A DNA stretch of 64,000 nt from Trebouxia sp. TZW2008 (lineage: Eukaryota; Chlorophyta; Trebouxiophyceae; Trebouxiales; Trebouxiaceae). Shown here one piece after another: positions 45,601 through 55,006 of this stretch. Position 1 is the stretch's first letter. Each line of letters begins with the position of its first letter. The DNA is taken from contig BDIU01000177.1 in the NCBI GenBank assembly GCA_002118135.1, positions 1 to 64,000 on the forward strand. The letters are read 5' to 3'. Position numbers and translations under genes: made by a program. Under the pieces are notes generated by a model. That model ran no database searches. It was not told the DNA's origin and worked only from the letters and a program-made list of their open reading frames with translations.

Positions 45601-48600
45601 TGTAAGGGACAGAATGTAGATTGAAGCTAGTCAAGATCAGCCTCATTTGCAAATCTCACCTCAAAGGTCTCTCCAAAGTCTCTGAACTTCTGATTCGAGA
45701 TTGTCTTGATAGGAGACGTATAGATGGCCCTGGTGCAGTGCTTGGTTGCCAGAGCAAAGGCATAATCAGCCACCACCTCAAGCTTCAATGCATGATTGAT
45801 ACAAAAAGATGGTGGGAAGCACATGATGGCCAGCAACAAGACCCGCAACTGACCTCAAAGGTCTCCCCAAAGTCTCTCAACTTCTGGGTGGAGATTGTCT
45901 TGATAGGAGACGTGTAGATAGCTTTTGTGCAGTGCTTGATTACCAGCGCAAAGGCATACTCAGCCAGTAGTGCAAGCTTCAATGCATGACTGATATCACA
46001 AGATGATGGGCAGCATGCGAAGATCTGCCACTAACCTCAAAGGTCTCTCCAAAGTCTCTGAACTTCTGATTTGAAATGGTCTTGATAGGAGACGTGTAGA
46101 TGGCTCTGGTACAGTGCTTGGTCGCCAGCGCAAAGGCATACTCAGCCACCACTGTTTTGCCAGCACTAGTATGTGCAGCCACAAACACAGAATGACCCTG
46201 CTCTAGGCGCAAAACTGCTTCCTTCTGGAACGCATCCAGCTCAAATGGAAAACGATGTGCCAAGTTTGGGCGCAATCTGCAACAGACAGTAAAGCAATGT
46301 AATGCGTGGGCGCCATGAGGTCCTATGCATATCAACAATGGAATGCATAGGCGCCATGTGCGGTCACTTTGAGAGCTGGCTGGTATTCTGTATACACAGA
46401 GTGGGCCTTGCTCTAGCTGCAGCACTGCTTCCCTCTGTAAGGCGTCCAGCTTAAATTAGAAAGCGGTGCGCCATATTTGGGCGCAATGTGTAACAGACAG
46501 CAGGGCCATATGACATAAGCACAGCGTATGTAGTGCTGTGTGGACTTTTAGTGTATTGATTTGAGAGGCAATCCATTGTGTCACTAAAGTGTTGACGTAC
46601 TCCACCCACAGAGTGACCTGTTTTCTAGCTGCAACAGTGCTTTGTTCTGAAGAAAAGCATCCAGCTCAAATAAAAAGTGGTGTGCCAGACTTGGACGCAA
46701 CCTACAACAGAACATAGGAATAAGTGACACGGTTGCAGCGAGGGCAAGTGCTGCGGTGCAGCAAGGGCAAGTGCTGCGGTGCAGCAAGGGCAAGTGCTGC
46801 ATAGCAGTAGTGGTTTGAGAAATTGTAAACACAGAATGGCCTGCAAGCAGAAGGCATCAAGCTCAACAGGGAAGGCTTGAGCTATGTTTTGGCTCAACAC
46901 ACACCAGACAGGAGAGATGTGTGCAACATTTGCAGCATGTGCAGTCGATATACATCAACAGTTGATTGCAGCATTGTGGTTACAGAATGACCCTGATCTA
47001 ATTGCAGCCCTGCTTCAATCTGCAAGGCATGCAGCGTTTCATGATTGTCTTGTTGGGTTTTGCATTTGTATTGTGTAAAGATTGTCTGCTTCACATGGCA
47101 CCCTTGCAGTAATCAGATGCCCAGTTGCAGATTGCCAAGTTGCATGCTATACGTGTAAGCTCTGCATCCAAATCTGCATTGCAGTGCAAAGGTGATGCTC
47201 CAAGCTATAGACCTGTTGTACTCTTCTTCAAGGTTTGGAAACCCTCCTGCCACTGCCCACTCATGATCAGTCTTCTTCTTGGGCAGAGGGGCTGGCATCT
47301 GTGACCCCTGCTGAGCCCAGGGGGTCACCTCACCTTGCAGTAGAGTATCCAAGGCTTCCTTTGCCACTGTGACTCCTTTGTCCTGATCTGCACAGTAGAC
47401 GTCTATCCTCACACTTTGGCTGTCTATGCAATTGCCTTGTCAGAGTATGATCAGTCTTCTTCTTGGGCAGGGGGGCCGGCATCCCTGACCCCTGCTGAGC
47501 CCAGGGGCTCACCTCACCCTGCAGTAGAGTATCCAAAGCTTCCTTTGCCACTGTCACTCCTTGATTATCTGCATAACACACTTCACAATCGCCGGCTTTT
47601 CTCAGACTTTGACTGCTTGATCAGATCAGTTGCCAGTGTGTGGCCAGGTACTGATGTCTGCTGCTAGTTGGTGTGGTGTCCACAACCACCTTTTCCACAG
47701 CAGGTATTCATGATGTCCACAGTACCCTCGTATGCTGAGGCTGCTCATGCAATTGTTCTACTTGTGTGTCCTCAGTTGAAGACATGTGTTTGATTCATCA
47801 AACAGCCAAGCTAAAGAGGACATACATGTTGAAGTACTGCTACTGTTTGGCAAGGCAGCTGTGCAAAGGGAAGATCTTTGCTTGCAATAGGGCATCCAGA
47901 GCTTCCTTTATTGCAGTATCTCCTAAATACTCTGAACGGCAGCGGACCACATGTGATCTTTGACTGCACTTTTGCCAACTTGCCGGCTTGTGGTCTATCT
48001 GGAAAAATGATTTGGCTGTTGCAATGAATTCGTCAGTGTAAAATGGATTAAGACGTCTGTGTGTTGTGACAAGCAGCCAGCCATGCAAAGCAATGTGAGG
48101 GAGGGCTAGGGCTCTGCATAAGCAGTGTAAAGAGTGACAGGTGAGTTGATGAGGTGTATGCATGATGCATCTCTGCTCATAGCATGCATTCGCCAAAGGT
48201 GTGCAGGGAAGCAACATGTAAAACCTCCAATAAACAGGGAATGCAGCACTGCCATACATTTTGCAAGCAAGGTGTCGCTGACGATATGGCTTAACTGTAA
48301 ACAAGCAAAGCAGTTTCTGCTTACAAGGACTCTTGAGATGACAAGAACATGCATGATGTGAGACCATGCAGTTGGGAACCAATCACTGCCATTTTACGCC
48401 AGTATTTCCTGTCAATAAGGACATATCAGGACAATAAACTTGGTCACCCAAGCAATCTTTACCGCGGGACAGACGCTCAAGACAAGCCTGCCTGGCGAGA
48501 AAGGACTTGTGCCACACATACCTGGCAGTATATGCTGGAATATGTCATTATTGTTATCATTATTACTACTAGAGATCTTGATGACCAAGCATCAATATAG

Positions 48601-51600
48601 AAAGAAACTACTGTAGCAGTAAAACAGGGCAGTTGCCAACCTGCAAGGTCTTGGGTGTTTGGGCCATCAGGCACATCCCCAAGCTGAGTCAGCACACTGG
48701 TCTCTTGGTGAGGCCCCACAATCTGCAGTGATGACTATCATTTACTAATGAATTACTATTGTTGACATGCTCAAGTCTGCAACAACGTCATTGAGAGAAG
48801 CAAGATGCCGATCTGCTGATGAGGTCTGACGATCTGCACTGATTTCCACTGTGCGGTACTGAATAAGAACTTGATCAAGTTCAGATTTCATTTGAGGGTT
48901 ACGACGAATCACCAATTGCATCACGCTAGCATTAGGAAGGTTGCCACAGCTTCATGCATCGCTCAACATGTGTTCTGGCTGAAATTAGATGCCACCTTCC
49001 TGATGAGAACCCACAATCTGCTATACTGACAGAGATCAATGCATAATTGTGATAATCACGCCAAAATTGATGAACAACAATGATGACATTTTATGTTGAC
49101 AGTCTGACTTGCCGTCAACCCAGCATGACAGAAAGACTGACCCAGTATAACTTAGACATGTACAAAGAGTTGATGCACGCATCAGCGTCAACTTTCCCAA
49201 GTCAAAACGGAGCATCCTGAATCACCTCACTGACCTTAGCACTTGTAAACATGAATGCAACAATCAGGGCATCAGGGCATAATGTCACCTCAGTGTCTGG
49301 CACATGATTGACACTGCTGGCTGACTCATCCTCTGGCTCCTCCTCTTCTTCAGCCATCCATACATCCTTGAACAAGTCTTCCAAGGCCACTTTGGCTCCC
49401 GCTTGTTCCTGCTCAGCTGTACCACCATTGACTGCTGAGGCGCCAGTAGGCAAGGCCGACGGCAGCGCAGCACCTGCAAAGCAACAGCATAGGATCATAT
49501 GGATCAATTTGGACTTATGCCTATTTACAGTCAACGCTGCTTGGCTTACAACTGCTCATGCTTGTTCCTGCTTGGCCGTACCGCCATTGACTGCTGATGC
49601 GTCAGTGGGCAAAGACGACGGCAGTGCAGCATCTGCAAAGCAGCAGCTTTTGCTAGAGTTCACCTCATGCTAAGTGTTATCAGGTGCAGTGTTCCAGAGC
49701 CAGTCTGGCTCCTGTTCCTGCTTGGCCGTACCACCATTGACTGCTGATGCACCAGAAGGCAAAGCTGATGGCGCTGCTGCACCTGCAAACAGCAGCGGTT
49801 GCTGTTTTCAACCACATTTCAGATAGTATCAACTGCAGTGTTCCTGAGCCACTTTGTCTCCCGCCTGATCCTGCTCAATTCAGTGTCCATTGGCTGTTGA
49901 TGCGCCATTGGGCAAAGCCAATGGCACTGCTGCATCTGCAAAACAGCAGCATGTGTATCAGCACGTGTACTCACAGCCATGTATCTGCTCATGTTAAACC
50001 CTAAACTTTAAACCATGTAAATCCCTAAACCCTCAATTGTATCTGCCCATTTATGTGTCCACTGACTGCCAAGTCGTCAGTAGGCATAGTTTATGGCGCA
50101 GCTGCACCAGCAACAAAATAGCATATGATTACATGAATTTGCTTGCAGCATGGTGCAGTGCAGGTTGCCAGGCCTAACTCTGTCCCATCCACTGTACTGT
50201 TTCTACTGTATTTGTTTTCCCGCCTGCAAGGGGTCAAATCACTTAAAACAACACGAGACAACACTATCACACCTGCTGTGCCGTTCTGGCTCTGTTGCTG
50301 TTCTTCCTGGTAGGGCCGAAGCAGCCCTGCTTGAGGGCAGGAGCACTAATAGGGTAATCGTTGAATCAACTCTTACCTGCTGTGCCATTTTGGCTCTGTT
50401 GCTCTTCTTCTTGCCAGGGGCCAAACCAGCCCTGCTTGAGGCCAGGGGCAGTGATGCAGGGCAGTTGGCCGGACTGTAGCTCCCTGAGCCATGCCCCTGT
50501 AGCTGCTTCCTCAGCTGCCTTGCTGGCTGCTGTGCTGACTGCCTCTATCACCTCGCCACCTGAATGGTGAAGTAATGTCCATCAGGAAGGCAAGCATGAA
50601 CGCTCATTTGCCAACAAAAATACGGTGATGCTGAATTGCGCAAGATTTGTTGTGATTGATTGTGCCGATCCCTGTTGATTTCATGTGTGCATGAATGAAA
50701 AGAAGTATGCATGTATAGTTCTGCAACTGCTTAAGCTCACAAACGCGCAGTGTGGCAGTATATTTTGTTTGATTAGTGTGCGCATGTGTGAATGGATGAA
50801 CCTTGACCTGGAGTGAAGGGCATGGAGCCTGTTCTACCACGCACAGGTACATGCACACATGTACTTGGATTGTGAACATAAAATTGCATTAATGCACAAA
50901 TGTATCAGTGCATGACTCATCATGGGCTTGGACAAGCACTCTATTGCAGGAGCATGCATGGGTTTGCACGCGTGAGCGTTGACCTGGAGTGAAAGGCATA
51001 GATCCTGGACTGCCATGCACGAAGTCTCGGGTAACCTGCCTAGCTTAAGACTATGTCTTGACTGCATACGTGAGTGCATGCCTGCGCGTTACCTGGGGTG
51101 AAAGGCATGGATCCTGTACTGCCACGCACAAACTCCCTGGTGTCCTTTCTGGCTTGAGGCTATGTCATGACTATGTACATGTATGCATACATGAGCATTA
51201 CCTGGGGTGAAGGGCACGGAACCTGTGCTGCCACGCACAAACTCCCGGGTGTTCTGCCTAGCTTGAGGCCTCCTGAGCAGCGACGCTGAGTTTGCTGCCT
51301 GCATCAACAATTCACAAGGAACAGTGAGCAGAAATTCCAGTGACATGAGGGTTTTGCATTGGCATGAATCGGCTTTGGATCCTACATTGCCACACACAAA
51401 ATTCTGGGTGTTCTGCTTGGCTTGACGCCTCCTCAGCAGAGGATGCTGACGTTGCCGCCTGCATAGCCAACTGAAAATTGATTCAGAACAGAGAGTTGAG
51501 TAAGTTGAGGGTCTGCTTGCATTGTGACAACAATGACTATGGACAGAGAGTGCTAAGTGATACTTGGGTGCTGTTGTGTGCACCTGACTGGGTTATAAGA

Positions 51601-54332
51601 ACTCACTACAATGCACATGCATGATGACAATGACAATGATGGTGCCCACCATGCTAGCGTCAAAGCACTTGTGTGACAGGCTGTGTTGACATCCCCGGAA
51701 AATTTTTGGCTGCCTTCAGGGCAACAAATTGAGCTGCTTATGGATCATACAGGGTTGCATCATGACGGTTGGGACGCCTACTTATCTGAGCAGGCTATTG
51801 GTCACTGGATCATACCCTTGATAGAGCCTGAACAGGCTAGCTGCCAAGGACTATATGTTGGGCTGACTGCTTCAATTCAGTTTGAAGCATAGCTAGAATA
51901 TACATGCTGCCACGATTTGACCTGATGTGTCTTGCGTGTAGCACATGGGGGGTTCATGCGCCCATGTGCTACACCCAAGGCACATCAGCCCAATTTGCGC
52001 AGAATGTAGTGAGCATCCAACTTGGAAGAGGTAGGGAGCTTTTGCTAATTGTGCCAAGAACCTCTCAAGTCTAGCTATTGTTGGCAGAAAGAGAGTAACC
52101 AACAGAGGAAGTTGTGCACTTGCTTCAGCCCTGCTATTTTGAACGAGGGCACACCCACGTAGATGAGTACAGTGGCCACTGCTTTTTCAGGCACATAAAT
52201 CAGAGATGGTGATGTGGGTGCTTCGTATCACTCAAAGTGCACATTCTGACACTTGTGGGCACAGCGTCAGGACACAAGTCCTGAGTCTGCAAGAGTCAAC
52301 AGCCTCCTGAGGGCGACGTTGGTCTCATTCAGTTATGCAATCGAGTTATGTCTGAGTGCCGCATACCCAAGGCAAAAAGCGTGAATCATTCTATTGATTG
52401 CATTCCCTCTTTCAGAACGCATGCTAGACAGGCTCTGCGGACCCAGCTAGGTATGTACTGGAGCAATTAGCTGGCTTCGACCAGCTCAGTCCTGCGCTAA
52501 CCTGAAGCATTTGTATTGAACATGAAGTTTGGAGAGATTCATGGTCTTCCTATTGACTGAGTGACTCAATTGACACATTTCAGAAAACTCCACTTTTGAG
52601 TCTGAAGCAAATACACCCTTGAAACCAATGGGTGCATGTGGATTCTCAAGGTCAGGAAGCACAGCTTCAGCGGCAGCAATGAGGTCGAACAAGTCTGTCT
52701 AGAGTGTCAGCGTCGACTATATGACGCAATCAACACGATGAAGAAGACCTCACCTTTGAGTCTGAGGCAAAGAACTGCTTGAAATCAACAGGTGCATCTG
52801 GGTGCTCACAATTGGGAAGCACAGATTCAATAGCAGCAACGGGCTCACAGGAGTCTGTCTGGAGTGTGAGCGTCGACTGTGTGACACGATCAACACGGTG
52901 AAGGGCATTTCACCTTAAGAGTCTGAGGCAAAGACCTCCTTGAAAGCAACAAGCCTCTGAATCTTTAGGGTGTGAAGACACAGGCTCAAAGGCGACAATG
53001 GGCTCAAACGATTTTGTCCAGAGCATGTATGCATTGATTGTGTGACGCAATCAACATGATGAAGAAGACCTCACTTTTAAGACTGAGGCAAAAACTTCCT
53101 TAAACCAACAGGTGCATCTGGATCAGAAGAAGTCTGTCCAGAGTGTGTGCGTCAACTGTGTCACACAATCAACATGATGAAGAAGACCATACCTGTGAGT
53201 CTGAGGCAAAGACCTCCGTAAAATCAAGAGGTGCATCTGGGTGCTCAGGATCTGGAAACGCAGGTTCAATGGCAGCAATGGCCTCAGACAAATCCGTCTA
53301 GAGTGTGAGTGTCGACTGTGTGACACAAACAACATGATGAAGAAGACCTCACCTTGGAGTCTGGGGCAAAGACCTCCTTGAAACCAACAGGTGCCTCGGA
53401 ATCTTCATTATCTGGAAGTACAGGTTCAAAGGCAACAATGGCCTCAAACGATTTTGTCCAGAGTGTGAGCGTCAACTGTTTGACACAATAAACTTAATGA
53501 AGAACACAGACCTTTGAGTCTGAGGCAAAGACCTCCTTGAACCCAACAGGTGCATCTGGGTGTTTGGGGTCTGGAAGCACAGGCTCAATGGCAGCAATGG
53601 CTTCAAAGGAGTCTGTCCAGAGTGTGGGCGCCACAGCTGTGGTGCTCAGAACATGGCCTGTTGTGCATATGAACAGCAGTCAAGCAAGCTGCAGAAACTT
53701 GGCCTGTTACGCATGTACAGTAACTTGTCTTTGGAAGGACTCTGGATACAAGGAGATTTTCAATGTAAGAACAATGCGGTCGAGACCCAGTCACTGTATT
53801 CTGACTGCAATGGTGCTTCTGGATAAGGAAAAATTGATGCATTCTACTTGGTAACGAGTGCAGCTGTTACAAAGAGACGTTACTGTGATGCAGTCAAGCA
53901 AGCTGTGCAGTATGGCCTGTTGTGCATGCAAAAGCAGCCAAGCACGATGTCAGATAGATGTGAGTGAACAGTAGGACAAATGCCATGCTCTTGTGATCTG
54001 TGTTGCTCACCTGGGAAAGTGTCTAACGTGAGTAGGCTTGCATCAAGCGTGAAATGGTCTTGCCATGCTTTCACAAGCCAGGATGACCCGATAGGAAAAG
54101 GAAGTTCCTGTACATTGAACAGAGCGCAGAGTTTCAGACCAATCATGCAGGCGTGGATGTGCGCCTGCAAGCTCGACCCTGTGCAGGACAATCTGATCAT
54201 ATGCAGGGCAGTGCAGATCAGCAGCAGATTGACCTGGACATATGCAGGACCAGGGTCCTGTGCCACATCAATGCAGCTATGCCCTGACGACCCATATTGC
54301 AATTTCAGCTCTGGGAGCTGCGTGCCCTCCAT
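30700..54332 (-). CDS. SKI2: SKI2-type DExH-box RNA helicase (Ski complex)
   Basis: This is the ATPase of the Ski complex, which feeds mRNA to the cytoplasmic exosome. Twenty-six exons join in phase (1,385 aa, near plant SKI2 length): 54332-54234, 54107-54011, 53612-53512, 51298-51202, 50559-50377, 49473-49289, 48722-48641, 47387-47213, 46276-46036, 43874-43695, 43187-42978, 42011-41858, 41398-41263, 40336-40116, 39114-38958, 38618-38522, 37925-37809, 37178-36969, 36378-36168, 35578-35426, 34986-34901, 34267-34031, 32934-32725, 32104-31979, 31480-31316, 30927-30700. Motifs: AHTSAGKT (Walker A), [28 protein letters not shown] (Walker B), LLSATVPN (motif III), [37 protein letters not shown] (VI). 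The C-terminal DSHCT domain holds [20 protein letters not shown] and ends AASLYVA. N-terminal exons ([11 protein letters not shown]) also fit SKI2. Almost every intron carries decayed copies of an adjacent exon. Confidence 0.93.
31596..31655 (-). repeat. Decayed copy of SKI2 exon 25 start
   Basis: The segment 'tggctgctgctgcttc.acaacactcttctcctgc' matches the beginning of exon 25 (about 31448-31485), including its acceptor side. It lies about 170 bp upstream in gene direction. Confidence 0.7.
31796..31856. repeat. (GCTGT)n pentanucleotide microsatellite
   Basis: About 11 perfect units lie in the intron between SKI2 exons 24 and 25. They are followed at 31868-31888 by a short (GATAC)n run. The same pentamer occurs on the opposite strand at 37538-37628. 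Confidence 0.95.
32225..32275 (-). repeat. Decayed copy of SKI2 exon 24 start
   Basis: The segment repeats 'tctcacatgcaact.taccctg' and the preceding GDELAS codons of exon 24 (about 32060-32110) with several changes. Confidence 0.65.
32420..32705 (-). repeat. Array of decayed copies of the 3' half of SKI2 exon 23
   Basis: Copies of the [12 protein letters not shown] end ('attgtcagctgcaa.a.actcaagctgctt') occur near 32432, 32562, 32625 and 32672, downstream of the real exon (32934-32725). They are 45-130 bp apart and lack the full exon. Confidence 0.75.
33035..33875 (-). repeat. Array of decayed copies of the 5' half of SKI2 exon 23
   Basis: Copies of the [22 protein letters not shown] region occur at about 33040-33160 (best preserved, [18 protein letters not shown]), 33270-33345, 33430-33500, 33595-33690 and 33775-33870. 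All lie upstream in gene direction of the real exon 32934-32725. None continues into the second half of the exon. Confidence 0.8.
35150..35790 (-). repeat. Copies of SKI2 exon 20 around the real exon
   Basis: About 35620-35785 is a nearly full-length copy with the acceptor kept ([13 protein letters not shown]), but it lacks the [11 protein letters not shown] end and its donor. About 35185-35235 is a partial copy of that end ([11 protein letters not shown]). The real exon is 35578-35426. Confidence 0.75.
37538..37628. repeat. (AGCAC)n pentanucleotide microsatellite
   Basis: About 18 units lie in the intron between SKI2 exons 17 and 18. Decayed units (agcat/agcac/agcgc) resume at 37716-37768. 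It is the reverse complement of the (GCTGT)n run at 31796-31856. Confidence 0.95.
37660..37715 (-). repeat. Partial copy of SKI2 exon 17 end between two microsatellite blocks
   Basis: The bases 'caccttcaggtcttct.a' with their donor context repeat the end of exon 17 (37805-37820). The copy is flanked on both sides by the AGCAC-type repeat. Confidence 0.55.
38776..39665 (-). repeat. Decayed copies of SKI2 exon 15 on both sides of the real exon
   Basis: About 38776-38812 repeats the exon end (aggtgttgccatcacgcttg, compare 38958-38990). About 39245-39290 repeats part of its start region, and 39440-39500 and 39580-39660 repeat its first half (ccaccacttcctt..at, gggcagcagccctgc). The real exon is 39114-38958. 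Confidence 0.75.
39905..39995 (-). repeat. Partial copy of SKI2 exon 14 end
   Basis: The segment 'ctgcttgatgcacccccaggccccgt..gagcatctgttttagtccaaga' matches the end of exon 14 (40116-40165), encoding the [14 protein letters not shown] region, with several changes. Confidence 0.75.
40405..40955 (-). repeat. Array of decayed copies of the 5' part of SKI2 exon 14
   Basis: Copies of [19 protein letters not shown] lie near 40425-40505 (best preserved), 40570-40620, 40675-40735, 40785-40840 and 40915-40955. They are spaced about 110-150 bp apart, upstream in gene direction of the real exon (40336-40116). Only the first about 100 bp of the exon is duplicated. Confidence 0.85.
41080..41740 (-). repeat. 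Copies of the Gly-rich SKI2 exon 13
   Basis: Two copies of the [18 protein letters not shown] part lie at about 41500-41570 and 41665-41740. A short copy of the TQWLSL end lies at about 41090-41115. The real exon is 41398-41263. The upstream copies keep the Gly/Ala/Arg-rich character but not the rest. Confidence 0.75.
42323..42780. repeat. Tandem repeat, unit about 166 bp, in a SKI2 intron
   Basis: gtgcagtcaattg recurs at 42323, 42490 and 42656. Each unit holds 'gcatgttgctgt', 'gaagctgttgg.tggtcagaatctgagcactgactacagcattgctg' and a variable spacer. A partial fourth unit lies near 42905-42960. No exon of the gene matches the unit clearly. Confidence 0.85.
43880..45400 (-). repeat. Array of eight decayed copies of the DEVH-box exon (SKI2 exon 10)
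   Basis: The 'cacatccccc.gt.agcaaaccagtctgcat' landmark of the exon start recurs near 44031, 44191, 44383, 44564, 44761, 44992, 45190 and 45371, after the real one at 43852. Spacing is 160-231 bp. Most copies read TGLL..DVSLK.ESS....TEIL.SML, but the Walker B region reads DKVHDGI instead of DEVHYVND and the exon end (RGVVWEE) is missing. The real exon is 43874-43695. Confidence 0.9.
45640..45985 (-). repeat. Two well-preserved copies of the second half of SKI2 exon 9
   Basis: About 45655-45790 and 45845-45985 repeat [12 protein letters not shown]...[21 protein letters not shown] with the donor side of the exon, and both are free of stops in that frame. They lack the Walker A half. The real exon is 46276-46036. 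Spacing is about 190 bp. Confidence 0.85.
46385..47045 (-). repeat. Decayed copies of the first half of SKI2 exon 9
   Basis: Copies of [32 protein letters not shown] occur near 46400-46490, 46610-46705, 46845-46900 and 46970-47040, all upstream in gene direction. None reaches the AHTSAGKT motif. Together with the copies at 45640-45985, the two halves of the exon were duplicated separately on its two sides. Confidence 0.8.
47445..47940 (-). repeat. Copies of SKI2 exon 8
   Basis: About 47450-47572 is a close copy ([26 protein letters not shown]...KKKTDH) that ends before the [16 protein letters not shown] part. About 47868-47935 is a weaker copy ([14 protein letters not shown]). The real exon is 47387-47213. 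Confidence 0.8.
49550..49945 (-). repeat. Three decayed copies of the start of SKI2 exon 6
   Basis: Copies of the [20 protein letters not shown] region lie near 49560-49640, 49710-49790 and 49860-49940, spaced about 150 bp. The real exon is 49473-49289. The acceptor context 'ctgcaaagcagcag' is repeated too. Confidence 0.8.
50265..50340 (-). repeat. Partial copy of SKI2 exon 5 end
   Basis: The segment 'cctgctgtgccgttctggctctgttgctgttcttc' repeats the exon 5 end at 50377-50415 and continues into a diverged 'agccctgcttgaggg'. Confidence 0.75.
50800..51480 (-). repeat. Decayed copies of SKI2 exon 4 on both sides
   Basis: Copies of the [14 protein letters not shown] end with its donor lie near 50805-50850, 50985-51050 and 51085-51160, spaced about 100-180 bp. 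A copy of the [10 protein letters not shown] start lies near 51385-51470. The real exon is 51298-51202. Confidence 0.8.
51922..51988. repeat. Long near-perfect hairpin (27-bp arms, 13-base loop)
   Basis: The arms at 51922-51948 and 51962-51988 pair with two mismatches; the core gtgtagcacatgg pairs with ccatgtgctacac. It lies in the large intron between SKI2 exons 3 and 4. It could be a MITE remnant or a small-RNA precursor hairpin. Confidence 0.8.
52580..53455 (-). repeat. Array of six further copies of SKI2 exon 3
   Basis: Copies lie near 53350-53455, 53188-53290, 53068-53130 (middle lost), 52912-53020, 52750-52850 and 52580-52690. Each carries a form of FEAI.A.EPVLPD....PVGFKE.FASDSK. Several keep GT donors (GTGAGG, GTATGG) and two keep the ACAG acceptor. 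The copy 53612-53512 is taken as the real exon because its acceptor, phase and lack of changes fit the flanking exons. Confidence 0.85.
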
Positions 54333-55006
54333 GTCGCAACGCCGCTTGACTCAAAGACCAGCTGGCTGATGCATCCGCCCAACCAGCCTCAGATGCACGA
54401 CCGTCGACCAACGTGGTCGTCGGCAAAGTATCGCTCTGATTGCTCAAGCAAAAAGCAATTGCAGGGCTTAAATGCACTGGTCGGGACGCATTCGCGCGAG
54501 CGCCTGTCGCTTTAGAGATTCATGTGTGTCGAACCAAAATTACAACGCGCCACACCGCAACGGTCGCTAGGCCATGTGTGGTTAGAGCAGGCAAGCCAGA
54601 ATTTCTCACAGGCCTGTGTCCCCCGTTTGTGCGTCGATTCGCTGCGGAGGCCAGGCTTTTAGCCTGGTGTAGCTCGGAAACCAAAATGGGCTTTCGTGAT
54701 GGACATAAACTCCTGTCAAACAACGGGGAGGGATCTGGCAGCTTCTTTCGTCGTTCTGTTCTCGTGTATGCTGCGTAAAGTCTTTTGCACAAATCGTCTG
54801 CGCTGCGTCAGGAACACATCGTCATAACCCTTGTCAGGCAAAAGTGCGCAGATATCACGTCAGTTTTGCAGCAGGCGCGTACCGGCACAGCCCTTGACCG
54901 CGATTTCCTGCTGCAAAGTCGCACCCCTTTTGTCGCAAATTACACGCTGCGTGAGGGGCGCCCAACGCGTTGCAGCGGCGCTCGTGCTCAGCACTTTACA
55001 TAGCAC
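54333..55006. promoter_or_regulatory. Shared head-to-head promoter region of SKI2 and PAM16
   Basis: About 675 bp lies between the SKI2 start codon (minus strand) and the PAM16 start region (plus strand). The interval is much richer in CpG than its surroundings, for example around 54480-54560 and 54860-54990. Open frames here have no recognisable content. Shared regulation is inferred from geometry only. Confidence 0.4.

Noticed and set aside
47450..47572. The copy of SKI2 exon 8 as the functional exon
   Set aside because: It breaks off before the [16 protein letters not shown] part needed to join the Walker A exon; the copy at 47387-47213 is complete and in phase.
54440..54778. 112-codon ORF in the SKI2/PAM16 interval
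   Set aside because: It lies in a CpG-rich promoter region where stop codons are rarer; no homology is seen.
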